Assembly (NCBI GenBank): GCA_002792275.1
Contig: PFOA01000021.1
Location: 1 to 27,997 of the forward strand
Reading direction: 5' to 3'
DNA: 27,997 nt
DNA from: Candidatus Saccharibacteria bacterium CG_4_10_14_0_2_um_filter_52_9
GTDB lineage: Bacteria; Patescibacteriota; Saccharimonadia; Saccharimonadales; UBA4665
The notes under the pieces are model-generated. The model was not told the origin of the DNA. It saw nothing but the letters and a program-made list of their open reading frames with translations, and did no database searches. This document shows positions 1 to 7,104 of the stretch, piece by piece. The translations under genes were made by a program, and so were the position numbers. Positions within the stretch are counted from its first letter, which is position 1. Each line of letters starts with the position of its first letter.

Positions 1-2
1 AG

Positions 3-83
3 ATGTCACCAAGAGCCTACGCTAAAACGCTACGCCAACGCCCGAGGATACTGAACGCGGTGTTCGGGAAAAGGGTAGCTTGA
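3..83 (+). CDS. possible C-terminal end of an upstream gene (partial)
   Basis: The first bases of the window are G+C richer than the gene that follows. One frame stays open from the window edge to a TGA at 81-83 and reads as a basic, Arg-rich tail (SPRAYAKTLRQRPRILNAVFG). It would be the end of a gene that starts left of the window. Only about 26 codons are visible, so no family can be named. The other two forward frames stop sooner, at 54 and at about 25. Low confidence. Confidence 0.3.
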   Translation: MSPRAYAKTLRQRPRILNAVFGKRVA

Positions 84-98
84 CACCTACCGTATCGA

Positions 99-156
99 CT
101 CATTACTTATATAAATTCAAAGATTGAGAATCACCTGTATACTTGTAAGTAATGAG
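99..156. repeat. 11-bp perfect inverted repeat before the DUF2142 gene
   Basis: CTCATTACTTA at 99-109 is matched exactly by TAAGTAATGAG at 146-156, separated by 36 bases and ending 3 bases before the ATG at 160. In RNA it would form a hairpin next to the start codon; in DNA it could be an operator. A TTGACA at 80-85 and a TATACT at 138-143 lie nearby, but neither has a well-spaced partner, so the promoter is uncertain. Confidence 0.5.
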
Positions 157-159
157 CTC

Positions 160-1584
160 ATGAAAAAGCAGAAGATATTAAACATTTTCAAGAATCCAGG
201 AGCAACCTTCCTCCTACTTAGTGTTAGTTTTGGAGTGCTTTTCGTATTTTTAATACCACCTTTTCAGGCACCAGATGAGCTGGCTCATTTCTACAGGAGC
301 TATCAAATATCAGATCTGCATATCAATGCGGACTTTGTCACTATTAAGAATGATCGTGTGTATGGGGGATATCTTCCCAAAAGTGTGCATGAGGATGAGG
401 TGGCTTTACGAGGAAATATAAGTGGTAACCCAAGCGGTAAGTTTAAACCGGGTTTGTACAAAGCATTCATAGGACACCCTTTGGATAAAAAAGATAAACA
501 GTTTGTTGGATTCGTAGGCTCAGCCATATACTCACCCGCTCCCTATATACCCCAAGCTACAGGCATTTTTCTAGGAGAGCTTTTTGACCTATCGCCTTTG
601 GTACTCACTTGGCTCGGGCGCTTATTTAATCTAACTGCATGGATCGCATGTGTATATGTAGCTATCAGGATCATACCCCTCGCAAAATGGGCACTGGTTG
701 CGTTGGCTCTTAACCCCTTATCGCTTTTTCTTGCCGCGTCTTTATCCGCAGACGCATCGACCATAGGGAGCATTTTTATTTTCGTAAGTCTCCTATTGAA
801 ATATAAGCAAAGGGGAACCAGACTATCGAGAAAAGAGATTGCCATTCTAACTACAGTAGTGTGTCTCATACCCCTCTTTAAGCCAACTAGTCTCATAGTA
901 TGTTTGTTAGTTTTTATTCTGCCGGTAAAAGCTTTTAAGAACCTAAAAAATTATTTGATCTTTTGCTTGGGGAGTTTATTTCTAGCTACAATAATAACTC
1001 TTTTGTGGAATCTATCAGTAGCGGACATTATTGAATCGGCAGGCAATGTTATGCAACCAGGGCTAGGTGTTTCGGCGCATGAACAAACGAAATTTATCTT
1101 TACACACCCTCTTAAGTACATGTACGCGCTATTTAATACGTATATTGATCCAGTCGGCCCTAGTTATGGTGATGCCGTATTGCACTCTTTCAACGGCACT
1201 TTAGGGTGGCTAGACACGAATATACCACAATGGACCATACTACTTCATTTTACTGTAGTACTTGCGGCGCTTGTATACCAGTTTGGGAGAGGCGTAATAA
1301 TAAGTGCCAAACAAAAAATATTCATAATTGGGGTCAGTGTTGCCACCTCAATTGCTATGATAACGGCTCTTTATGTCGGCTATACAAAAGTAGGCGCTTC
1401 CATCATCCAGGGCTTGCAGGGCAGATATTTTATACCACTTAGTATCTTGTGGGTACCTTTGTTTACTGGCCGCAAGAAAATACTCAATGTGACAGAACAA
1501 TCGTTTGGTGCTCTAGCGTCTTCAGCTCTTTTTATAGTACTTTCTGTGACCACCCTGACAATTGCACTTAGATATTACGCCTAG
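160..1584 (+). CDS. DUF2142 family polytopic membrane protein
   Basis: Multi-pass membrane protein of 474 residues. After a short basic N-terminus and a first hydrophobic helix comes the loop FLIPPFQAPDELAHFYR, which I recognise as the DUF2142 hallmark (PP-x-Q-x-P-D-E-x-x-H). Many further hydrophobic segments follow to the C-terminus. DUF2142 proteins sit in surface-polysaccharide loci and resemble GT-C glycosyltransferases in layout, but their reaction is not established. The ATG at 160 is preferred over an in-frame TTG at 124 because the protein then starts MKKQKILNIFK directly before the first membrane helix. The gene is visibly A+T richer than the rml and glmS genes, suggesting acquisition separate from the rest of the locus. 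It is followed by a new promoter before the aminotransferase gene. Confidence 0.85.
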   Translation: MKKQKILNIFKNPGATFLLLSVSFGVLFVFLIPPFQAPDELAHFYRSYQISDLHINADFVTIKNDRVYGGYLPKSVHEDEVALRGNISGNPSGKFKPGLYKAFIGHPLDKKDKQFVGFVGSAIYSPAPYIPQATGIFLGELFDLSPLVLTWLGRLFNLTAWIACVYVAIRIIPLAKWALVALALNPLSLFLAASLSADASTIGSIFIFVSLLLKYKQRGTRLSRKEIAILTTVVCLIPLFKPTSLIVCLLVFILPVKAFKNLKNYLIFCLGSLFLATIITLLWNLSVADIIESAGNVMQPGLGVSAHEQTKFIFTHPLKYMYALFNTYIDPVGPSYGDAVLHSFNGTLGWLDTNIPQWTILLHFTVVLAALVYQFGRGVIISAKQKIFIIGVSVATSIAMITALYVGYTKVGASIIQGLQGRYFIPLSILWVPLFTGRKKILNVTEQSFGALASSALFIVLSVTTLTIALRYYA

Positions 1585-1597
1585 ATAGTGTAGCTTC

Positions 1598-1626
1598 TTG
1601 AGTAACACCCAGAGAGCTGGTATATT
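1598..1626 (+). promoter_or_regulatory. sigma70-type promoter for the aminotransferase/SDR pair
   Basis: TTGAGT at 1598-1603 and TATATT at 1621-1626 are separated by exactly 17 bases. A Shine-Dalgarno-like GAAAGGG at 1636-1642 then precedes the ATG at 1647. The promoter lies between the DUF2142 stop and the aminotransferase start, so these two genes are probably separate transcripts. Confidence 0.65.
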
Positions 1627-1646
1627 TATATGAACGAAAGGGTAAA

Positions 1647-2738
1647 ATGATTCAAGTCGCGTCGCCGATTATCGGCAATGAGGAAATTGATGCAATAGAT
1701 GCGGTTTTAGCTTCCGGCAGACTTGTGCAAGGCCCCGAAGTCGCTGAATTAGAAAAATCATTCGCGAAGTACTCCGACACTAAGTATGCAGTAGCGGTTA
1801 ATAGTGGGACGGCGGCGCTTCATGCGGCACTTTTTGCAGCAGGCGTGGGGCCGGGTGACGAAGTGATAACAACTTCTTTTAGCTTCATTGCTACAGTTAA
1901 TCCGATTTTATTTCTTGGTGCCAAGCCGGTTCTGGTAGATATTGATCCAGTGACCTACAATCTCGATGTTGATCTCGTCGAACAGGCCGTAACCTCTAAA
2001 ACCAAAGTTATCATACCAGTCCATCTCTATGGCCAGCCTTATGATCACGCAGAGCTTGAAGCTATTGCCAGCAAGCACGACTTGCTAGTGATTGAAGATG
2101 CCTGCCAGGCCGTCGGCGCGACTTATAAAAATAAAAAAACCGGAACTCTCGGTGATATCGGATGCTTCTCGTTGTACGCAACAAAAAACATCATGTGCGG
2201 AGAGGGGGGTATCGTAACAACAGATAATGAAGAATATGCCGATGCCATGAAGCGTTTCCGGCAACATGGAATGAGCGGCCCATACGAGTATGCGCATATT
2301 GGTTTCAATTACCGTATGACCGATTTACACGCTGCGATTGCAATTGAACAACTGAAAAAAATCAGACAGTTTAATGAAAGACGGTACCATAATGCCGACC
2401 TCTTGCATGAGGGGCTAAAGGACATTACAGGTATATCCCCGCCTTCTACTGCGCCAGATCGTACACATGTCTTCCACCAATATACTATCCGGGTCACAAA
2501 CAATTTCCCATTAACGCGAGATGAACTTGCCGTTGCTCTTAGACAAAAAGAAATAGGCACTGGCGTATACTACCCAAAACCGTTGCATTTTTACGACCAC
2601 ATTGCAGCTATTGGCTACCAAAAGGGCGATTTTCCGCAAGCCGAACTGGCAGCCAGCCAAGTACTATCCATACCAGTACACCCCAAACTTGAGATTGAGG
2701 AGATCAATTATATAATTAAGGTAATGAATACCATTTAA
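1647..2738 (+). CDS. DegT/DnrJ/EryC1/StrS family PLP-dependent sugar aminotransferase
   Basis: A 363-residue aminotransferase that would use pyridoxal phosphate to add an amino group to a keto-sugar nucleotide. Visible family marks are the N-terminal P-I-x-G-x-E-E segment, the NSGTAALHAAL cofactor loop (52-62), EDACQAVGA (150-158, PLP-binding Asp151) and the Schiff-base lysine in SLYATKNIMCGEGG (Lys180). Length and domain order are normal for the family. It resembles WbpE-type enzymes that act before an N-acetyltransferase, and such an acetyltransferase is encoded at 3660-4190. The matching Gfo/Idh-type dehydrogenase (WbpB) is not in the window, so the exact substrate cannot be fixed. It lies 14 bases before the SDR gene, with GAGAGGA in the gap as that gene's ribosome site, so the two are probably one operon. 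Confidence 0.9.
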   Translation: MIQVASPIIGNEEIDAIDAVLASGRLVQGPEVAELEKSFAKYSDTKYAVAVNSGTAALHAALFAAGVGPGDEVITTSFSFIATVNPILFLGAKPVLVDIDPVTYNLDVDLVEQAVTSKTKVIIPVHLYGQPYDHAELEAIASKHDLLVIEDACQAVGATYKNKKTGTLGDIGCFSLYATKNIMCGEGGIVTTDNEEYADAMKRFRQHGMSGPYEYAHIGFNYRMTDLHAAIAIEQLKKIRQFNERRYHNADLLHEGLKDITGISPPSTAPDRTHVFHQYTIRVTNNFPLTRDELAVALRQKEIGTGVYYPKPLHFYDHIAAIGYQKGDFPQAELAASQVLSIPVHPKLEIEEINYIIKVMNTI

Positions 2739-2752
2739 GTTGAGAGGACAGT

Positions 2753-3640
2753 ATGCCAAGCAAAATCCATCCATTACTTAAGAGAAAAGAAAATATATTT
2801 GCGCCACCCAAGGTAAAGGGGGAACGTATCCTCGTAACTGGATCTAATGGTTCAATCGGTTCCAAGGTATGCGTGGAGCTTACAAAACTTGGCGCGACAG
2901 TGAAGGGCTTTGATGTTAACGAAGGCTATGACGTAACTGATTTGCAAACCTGCATGGAGTTAATATCTGAATTTAAGCCTACTATGGTTGTGCATTTGGC
3001 AGCTGAAAAATACGCTACATCAGCCGAAGCTGACCCGTATAAAGTCGTTAACCTGAACGCTCACGGAACACATTACCTTTGCAGTACCGCTAAGAAGTTT
3101 GGAGTTAAAAAACTAATCGGCGCGACAACCTGTAAATCTATAGAACCAGAAACTGTTTATGGATCGTCAAAGTTGATATCTGACCGTATAGTATTAAATC
3201 ATGGCTACACAGTTGGTCGGTTCTTCAATGTGATTGAAAGTGCCGGAAATGTTTTTGAAATCTGGGGCGAACATCTTAAAAAGAAACAACCTCTCGACGT
3301 GACAACTTGCAGGCGATACTTTATTTCTGTGGACGAGGCAGTGAGCTTTATAATTCATCTGTTAGATGAGAAACCCGGACGATATGCTCCATTCCCCGGC
3401 GAACCAGTACAAATGGTTGATATGGCCGAGCGGTTTGCTCCCGGCTACCCCATAAGAGTACACCCGCCGCGCCGTGGTGACCGTCTCGCTGAGCCGCTCA
3501 TTGGCAAACACGAAAAGTACGTCGTAAAAGACCATTTAATGATTATTGACAATCCGCATGATCACTTAGCACGTAAAGACGAGGCCGGAATGCTTCCTGA
3601 CAGAGGAGACAAGCAAAGTAAGAAAGCCAAGCAAGCTTAG
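2753..3640 (+). CDS. extended SDR, CapD/FlaA1-like nucleotide-sugar epimerase/dehydratase
   Basis: A 295-residue NAD(P)-dependent sugar-nucleotide enzyme. The Rossmann glycine motif TGSNGSIG is at about 29-36, HLAAEKY (81-87) matches the H-x-A-A-x-K of the CapD/FlaA1 group, and a YxxxK pair is at Tyr136/Lys140. The segment RFFNVIESAGNVFEIW corresponds to the R-F-G-N-V...G-S-V region of FlaA1-type 4,6-dehydratases, followed by RRYFISVDEAVSFI as in RFF...EAV. The usual STDKA is TTCKS here. It is shorter than classical CapD and has a Lys-rich tail, with a 20-residue basic N-terminal extension before the fold. Substrate is unknown; a UDP-HexNAc is likely by family and neighbours. It is convergent with the acetyltransferase gene, 19 bases apart, with no clear terminator. 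Confidence 0.8.
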   Translation: MPSKIHPLLKRKENIFAPPKVKGERILVTGSNGSIGSKVCVELTKLGATVKGFDVNEGYDVTDLQTCMELISEFKPTMVVHLAAEKYATSAEADPYKVVNLNAHGTHYLCSTAKKFGVKKLIGATTCKSIEPETVYGSSKLISDRIVLNHGYTVGRFFNVIESAGNVFEIWGEHLKKKQPLDVTTCRRYFISVDEAVSFIIHLLDEKPGRYAPFPGEPVQMVDMAERFAPGYPIRVHPPRRGDRLAEPLIGKHEKYVVKDHLMIIDNPHDHLARKDEAGMLPDRGDKQSKKAKQA

Positions 3641-3659
3641 AGTTTCATAAAGTCGGTAC

Positions 3660-4190
3660 TCAGGTTAGATCTGCAGGAGGATCGAGTTCTTTAGAAACAA
3701 GTTCACCGGCTTTGTTTACCCAGCCCATATGCCGAGCCGGCACACCGGCAACTAATTGGTAAGGCTGCACTGACTTGGTAACTACGGCACCGGCAGCTAC
3801 CATGGCGTATTCGCCGACTTCATTGCCGCAGATAATCGTTGCATTGGCGCCGATAGAAGCACCTTTGTGTACCATTGTTGGCGTAATCTTCCAACTCTGA
3901 TTAAATGCTCTTGGGTTAAGGTCATTAGTAAAGACGGCAAACGGGCCGACGAAAACATCATCTTCCAGAGTTACACCGGAGTACACCGATACACCATTTT
4001 GTATTTTACAGCCTGTGCCTATGCGTACTCCTGTATCTACCTGCACATTACGACCGATGATAGTCCTGTCACCGACCATAGCTCCTTTGCGAATATGAGC
4101 GTAGTGCCAAATTTTGACACCACGACCTAACTTAGCACCTTTTTCAATTAAGGCTGTACTCTCAATATGCGAATCTGGATCACCACTCAT
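3660..4190 (-). CDS. WbpD-like left-handed beta-helix sugar N-acetyltransferase
   Basis: A 176-residue hexapeptide-repeat acyltransferase that would transfer acetyl from acetyl-CoA to an amino group on a nucleotide sugar. Imperfect hexapeptide repeats run from about residue 10 to 160 (for example IGRNVQVDTGVRIGTGC and VTLEDDVFVGP). FTNDLNPRA is the loop typical of WbpD/WlbB enzymes, which acetylate UDP-GlcNAc(3NH2)A, and GVPAR near the end is typical of the fold. It pairs logically with the DegT aminotransferase at 1647-2738, although it is on the opposite strand. A TATAAT at 4199-4204 ends 8 bases before the ATG and there is no Shine-Dalgarno sequence, suggesting its own leaderless transcript. 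The stop codon is TGA. Exact substrate is inferred. Confidence 0.87.
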   Translation of the reverse strand: MSGDPDSHIESTALIEKGAKLGRGVKIWHYAHIRKGAMVGDRTIIGRNVQVDTGVRIGTGCKIQNGVSVYSGVTLEDDVFVGPFAVFTNDLNPRAFNQSWKITPTMVHKGASIGANATIICGNEVGEYAMVAAGAVVTKSVQPYQLVAGVPARHMGWVNKAGELVSKELDPPADLT

Positions 4191-4198
4191 TGCATTAA

Positions 4199-4204
4199 AT
4201 TATA
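4199..4204 (-). promoter_or_regulatory. -10 box of the acetyltransferase gene
   Basis: The minus strand reads TATAAT exactly, ending 8 bases before the ATG at 4190. No clear -35 box and no Shine-Dalgarno sequence are seen, so transcription would begin at or next to the start codon. Confidence 0.5.
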
Positions 4205-4220
4205 ACGTATCATCCACTGA

Positions 4221-4589
4221 CTATCTAAATACAAGAAATACGCCGATTAATATTACTGCGGCACCAAGTAACTGCACAGGCCTTAGATGCTCATCCAGAA
4301 AGATAATATTAGCAAGGATGATGGCGATAATACTTCCCTGGGTGGCTAGAGCGGCCACTGTCAGGTGGGCGTCACTTAAGCGAGGATGATTGGACGCCAG
4401 ATTGTTAATTATTACAAATATAAAACGTGCTCCAAGCGCTAAAATTCCGCCAAACAGGAAACGCCAGTCAAATAGCAACATTAGCAACGATTTTAGATTC
4501 AGTATTCCGCTTATTGGTTTGCCAATGAAAATTATTGACGCTGCAACAACGATAGCGTATATAAACATCCAAATGATAATAGCTAGCAT
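4221..4589 (-). CDS. EamA/SMR-like four-helix membrane protein, probable lipid-linked sugar flippase subunit
   Basis: A 122-residue protein with four predicted membrane helices (about 2-22, 38-60, 75-95 and 101-121), the size of half an EamA drug/metabolite transporter. The C-terminal part (ANIIFLDEHLRPVQLLGAAVILIGVFLV) is the typical last-two-helix EamA/SMR pattern with a conserved Glu. By size and context it resembles ArnE/ArnF-type flippases of undecaprenyl-linked sugars. It follows a DPM1-like GT2 by 3 bases, so the pair would make and flip a polyprenyl-phosphate sugar. This is inference from context; a small multidrug-type exporter is the alternative. It probably acts as a dimer, since one copy is too small to form a full DMT transporter. 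Confidence 0.72.
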   Translation of the reverse strand: MLAIIIWMFIYAIVVAASIIFIGKPISGILNLKSLLMLLFDWRFLFGGILALGARFIFVIINNLASNHPRLSDAHLTVAALATQGSIIAIILANIIFLDEHLRPVQLLGAAVILIGVFLVFR

Positions 4590-4592
4590 GGG

Positions 4593-5534
4593 TTATTCAT
4601 TCTCATAATTAACGTCCATTATTATAGCTGTTAGCAATAACTGAAATCCGACGATTAAAGGTAATACGACAAGCATAACTGTTCCGGTAGTCGGACTTAG
4701 GCCATTGAAAATCTTTTCATATAGCACAAATATAGCCCATAAGGTACCAATTAGAGTGGCGAACAAGCCACTGAATAGGAATAGCGCTATGGGATGAAAG
4801 CTGTACAGTACATACTTATAATAAATTCGTTTCCAAAAACCTTTGTTAAGTGTTCGCAAAGTTCGCAGTGTAGTCCCAAATAGGTTAATCGTAGAGCTCT
4901 CATCTCCGTAAACAGCTGGAACTGGAACATCGTGTATCTTAGCGCCAACAATTGAAAGTGCCACTAGTATAGTATTTTCATATTCGTACCTGTGACCAAT
5001 TATATCCTTGGGAATCCTATCAATAATATCTTTACGATACACGACGTAACCATTTAATGAATCGAATAGCTTGTAGTAACCGGTTGCAAACTTCGTAAGA
5101 ATACTGACTACAATATTCCCAATTATGCGATGTCTAGGCATCGATTCCACTGAATGAAATTGCGAAAAACGATTTGCTTTCACAACGTCGACATTGTCGT
5201 CAATCAATGCATCAAGTAGTTTTGGCAAATATTGAGGGTCCATTTGGGCATCACCGGCCATAATACTCATGGCGTCAATATCCGAATCTTTAAGGTACTC
5301 GAAAGCGTTTAACATAGATTTGCCAAGCCCCTCATTAATGCCATTGACCAAGACATCTAGTCGCTTATTTTTCTTTTCCAAATCCCGTAGTACCCCCAAT
5401 GTATTGTCTGTGCTACCATCGTTGATCGCAATGATTCTATCAACAAAGTCAGGCACAGTTCTAATAGTTTTTGCTGCTAGCTTTTCCTCGTTATAACAAG
5501 GAACCAGCACAGCAATCTTTAGCCCACGATACAT
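4593..5534 (-). CDS. GT2 family, DPM1/polyprenyl-phosphate glycosyltransferase-like with two C-terminal membrane helices
   Basis: A 313-residue glycosyltransferase with a cytosolic GT-A domain and a membrane anchor. VLVPCYNEE (9-17) and INDGSTDNT (37-45) bind the nucleotide sugar, and AGDAQMDP (93-100) supplies the metal-binding acidic residues. KANRFSQ...RIIGN and the SLNGYVVYRK region follow the dolichyl/undecaprenyl-phosphate sugar transferase pattern. Two hydrophobic helices are at about 248-272 and 285-306. The family usually transfers glucose, mannose or a similar sugar from a nucleotide to polyprenyl phosphate. Its ATG shares a base with the rmlA stop (5534), and it is followed at once by the four-helix protein, so it belongs to the NYN-rmlA-GT2-flippase operon. 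Donor sugar cannot be told from sequence. Confidence 0.88.
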   Translation of the reverse strand: MYRGLKIAVLVPCYNEEKLAAKTIRTVPDFVDRIIAINDGSTDNTLGVLRDLEKKNKRLDVLVNGINEGLGKSMLNAFEYLKDSDIDAMSIMAGDAQMDPQYLPKLLDALIDDNVDVVKANRFSQFHSVESMPRHRIIGNIVVSILTKFATGYYKLFDSLNGYVVYRKDIIDRIPKDIIGHRYEYENTILVALSIVGAKIHDVPVPAVYGDESSTINLFGTTLRTLRTLNKGFWKRIYYKYVLYSFHPIALFLFSGLFATLIGTLWAIFVLYEKIFNGLSPTTGTVMLVVLPLIVGFQLLLTAIIMDVNYENE

Positions 5535-6400
5535 TAAGCGCCCTCCGCAATACTCAATAGGTACTTGCCGTAGCCGCTCTTAATGAGCGGGTCGGCGATG
5601 GCCTTGAGCTGTTCGTCGTTAATAAAGCCTTGAGTGTGGGCGGCTTCTTCTATACAGCCGATCTTCAGGCCAGTGCGCTTTTCGATAACGCGGATGTATT
5701 CGCTGGCGTCGTTCATGGATTCAAATGTGCCGGTGTCCAGCCAGGCCGAGCCGCGGCTCATGGTTTGGACTTTGAGCTTGCCCTGCTTTAGGTATTCTTC
5801 GTTAACGGCGGTGATTTCCAGTTCGCCGCGGTCGCTGGGCTGGATGTTTTTGGCGATGTTTACCACATCGTTATCGTAGAAATAGAGGCCAACCACGGCG
5901 TAGTTTGATTTGGGTTCGGTCGGTTTTTCTTCTATTGAAACGGCGTGATGGTTTTCATCGAACTCGACAACTCCGTAACGTTCCGGATCGAAAACTTTGT
6001 AGGCAAAGACGATGCCGCCGTCCGGATCAACGCACTGCTTCAGGCTTTTGCCAAAGGCTTCGCCGTAGAAAATGTTGTCACCTAGAACCAAGGCTACCTT
6101 TTCGTTACCAATGAATTCCTCGCCGATTATAAAAGCCTGAGCCAGGCCATCCGGCGAGGGCTGGGCGGCGTACTGTAAGTTGATGCCCAGATTCGAGCCG
6201 TCGCCGAGTAAGCGCTGAAACTGTGGCTGGTCGTCCGGCGTGGTAATGATCAGGATGTCGCGGATACCGGATTGGATGAGCGTGCTAAGCGGATAATAGA
6301 TCATCGGCTTGTCGTAAATCGGCATGATCTGCTTGGAAATGCCTTTGGTAATAGGGTACAGACGGGTGCCTGAGCCGCCGGCTAGAATAATGCCTTTCAT
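5534..6400 (-). CDS. rmlA: glucose-1-phosphate thymidylyltransferase
   Basis: First enzyme of dTDP-L-rhamnose synthesis: dTTP plus glucose-1-phosphate gives dTDP-glucose. The N-terminus MKGIILAGGSGTRLYP is the nucleotide-binding signature, followed by SKQIMPIYDKPMIYYPLS and the LVLGDNIFYG metal-binding motif. EEKP and DTGTFESM occur where expected. At 288 residues it has the usual length of RmlA/RfbA. The ATG overlaps the stop of the NYN gene in ATGA, and its stop overlaps the next gene by one base, so it is tightly coupled in a minus-strand operon. The other three rhamnose genes (rmlD, rmlC, rmlB) lie directly upstream in the same direction but are separated from it by a terminator, a promoter and the NYN gene. 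Confidence 0.97.
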   Translation of the reverse strand: MKGIILAGGSGTRLYPITKGISKQIMPIYDKPMIYYPLSTLIQSGIRDILIITTPDDQPQFQRLLGDGSNLGINLQYAAQPSPDGLAQAFIIGEEFIGNEKVALVLGDNIFYGEAFGKSLKQCVDPDGGIVFAYKVFDPERYGVVEFDENHHAVSIEEKPTEPKSNYAVVGLYFYDNDVVNIAKNIQPSDRGELEITAVNEEYLKQGKLKVQTMSRGSAWLDTGTFESMNDASEYIRVIEKRTGLKIGCIEEAAHTQGFINDEQLKAIADPLIKSGYGKYLLSIAEGA

Positions 6401-7002
6401 GTCGTATTTCCCCCTCGTCTTATTACTTGTAGCGCACCTATAACTTCGTTGTTTCGAAACAAAATTGTACGATCACATGTGAACGCCAGACCTTTGTTAG
6501 GCCTTGCCTCAAACCCAAGATATACAACTTCTACTCCACGGCGTTTTAATTCGCTGACTGCTGGCTGTAAATCTGAATCAGAACTGCACAGGATGGCAGT
6601 TTTGAGCTTTTTATCACAGGCCAGTGCGACCATATCAACCGCCAGCCTCACATCAACACCTTTTTCTCGAAATATAACGCGGGCTGTTGCTCCGCTTCCA
6701 ATCTTTTGAGCGCGAACATTACCAGCCAGAATAAACTCCACTCCCTGAGTTACAAGGAGGTTTCGTAACTTACGCTGAGTTGCAATTAACTTTTTGGATT
6801 TACTAGTTGTTTCTTCATGATAGTGTAGCTTGGCTGCATAAAAGTTAACCTGATTTACGGCCAATGCTGGCAAGGCACTAGCTATTAGTTTTCTAATGTC
6901 AATGCTTGAAGCGGAGCGTGAACCAATTTTTTCATCTGTTATAACTTCTTCGATTTTATGAAGAAAATTTTCGCCGTCAATAAAGAGTGTTACTTGTGAC
7001 AT
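6397..7002 (-). CDS. NYN-domain (PIN-like) putative ribonuclease, LabA/Limkain-type
   Basis: A 201-residue soluble protein that fits the NYN fold, a PIN-like metal-dependent nuclease domain. Acidic residues appear where the active site is expected: LFIDGENF (Asp9, Glu11), EKGVDVRLAVDMV (Asp117, Asp123) and CSSDSDLQPAV (Asp142, Asp144), followed by RGVEVVYLG. In characterised relatives the domain cleaves or binds RNA; the target here is unknown. It sits inside the rhamnose region, with its stop overlapping the rmlA start in ATGA, so its translation is likely coupled to rmlA. AGGA 7 bases before the ATG is the ribosome site. Immediately upstream is a promoter followed by an intrinsic terminator hairpin, so read-through may control this gene and rmlA. 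A role in sugar metabolism is not implied by the fold. Confidence 0.87.
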   Translation of the reverse strand: MSQVTLFIDGENFLHKIEEVITDEKIGSRSASSIDIRKLIASALPALAVNQVNFYAAKLHYHEETTSKSKKLIATQRKLRNLLVTQGVEFILAGNVRAQKIGSGATARVIFREKGVDVRLAVDMVALACDKKLKTAILCSSDSDLQPAVSELKRRGVEVVYLGFEARPNKGLAFTCDRTILFRNNEVIGALQVIRRGGNTT

Positions 7003-7014
7003 GACTGTGTCCTA

Positions 7015-7050
7015 TAAAAAAACCTCACCGGGCTTGCGCACAGGGTGAGG
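7015..7050 (-). terminator. intrinsic terminator/possible attenuator before the NYN gene
   Basis: On the minus strand a 7-bp stem CCTCACC/GGTGAGG (7044-7050 with 7023-7029) with a 14-base loop is followed by a run of seven T. It ends about 12 bases before the NYN start codon. It could terminate the rmlB-rmlC-rmlD transcript, but it also lies just downstream of a good promoter, so it may act as an attenuator for NYN-rmlA. Confidence 0.8.
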
Positions 7051-7064
7051 CGTTGATAGTTCCT

Positions 7065-7093
7065 AATATACTCCAATAAGGTCAATAAGTCAA
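7065..7093 (-). promoter_or_regulatory. sigma70-type promoter upstream of the NYN-rmlA operon
   Basis: The minus strand reads TTGACT (7088-7093), a 17-base spacer and TATATT (7065-7070), five of six matches in each box. Transcription would begin near 7058, only a few bases before the terminator hairpin at 7050-7023. The promoter starts 11 bases after the rmlD stop. Confidence 0.7.
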
Positions 7094-7104
7094 TACTTAG
7101 GGTG

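Noticed and set aside
124..159. TTG start for the DUF2142 gene at 124
   Set aside because: The extension lies inside the promoter/inverted-repeat region and adds no recognisable sequence; the ATG at 160 gives a normal basic N-terminus before the first helix.
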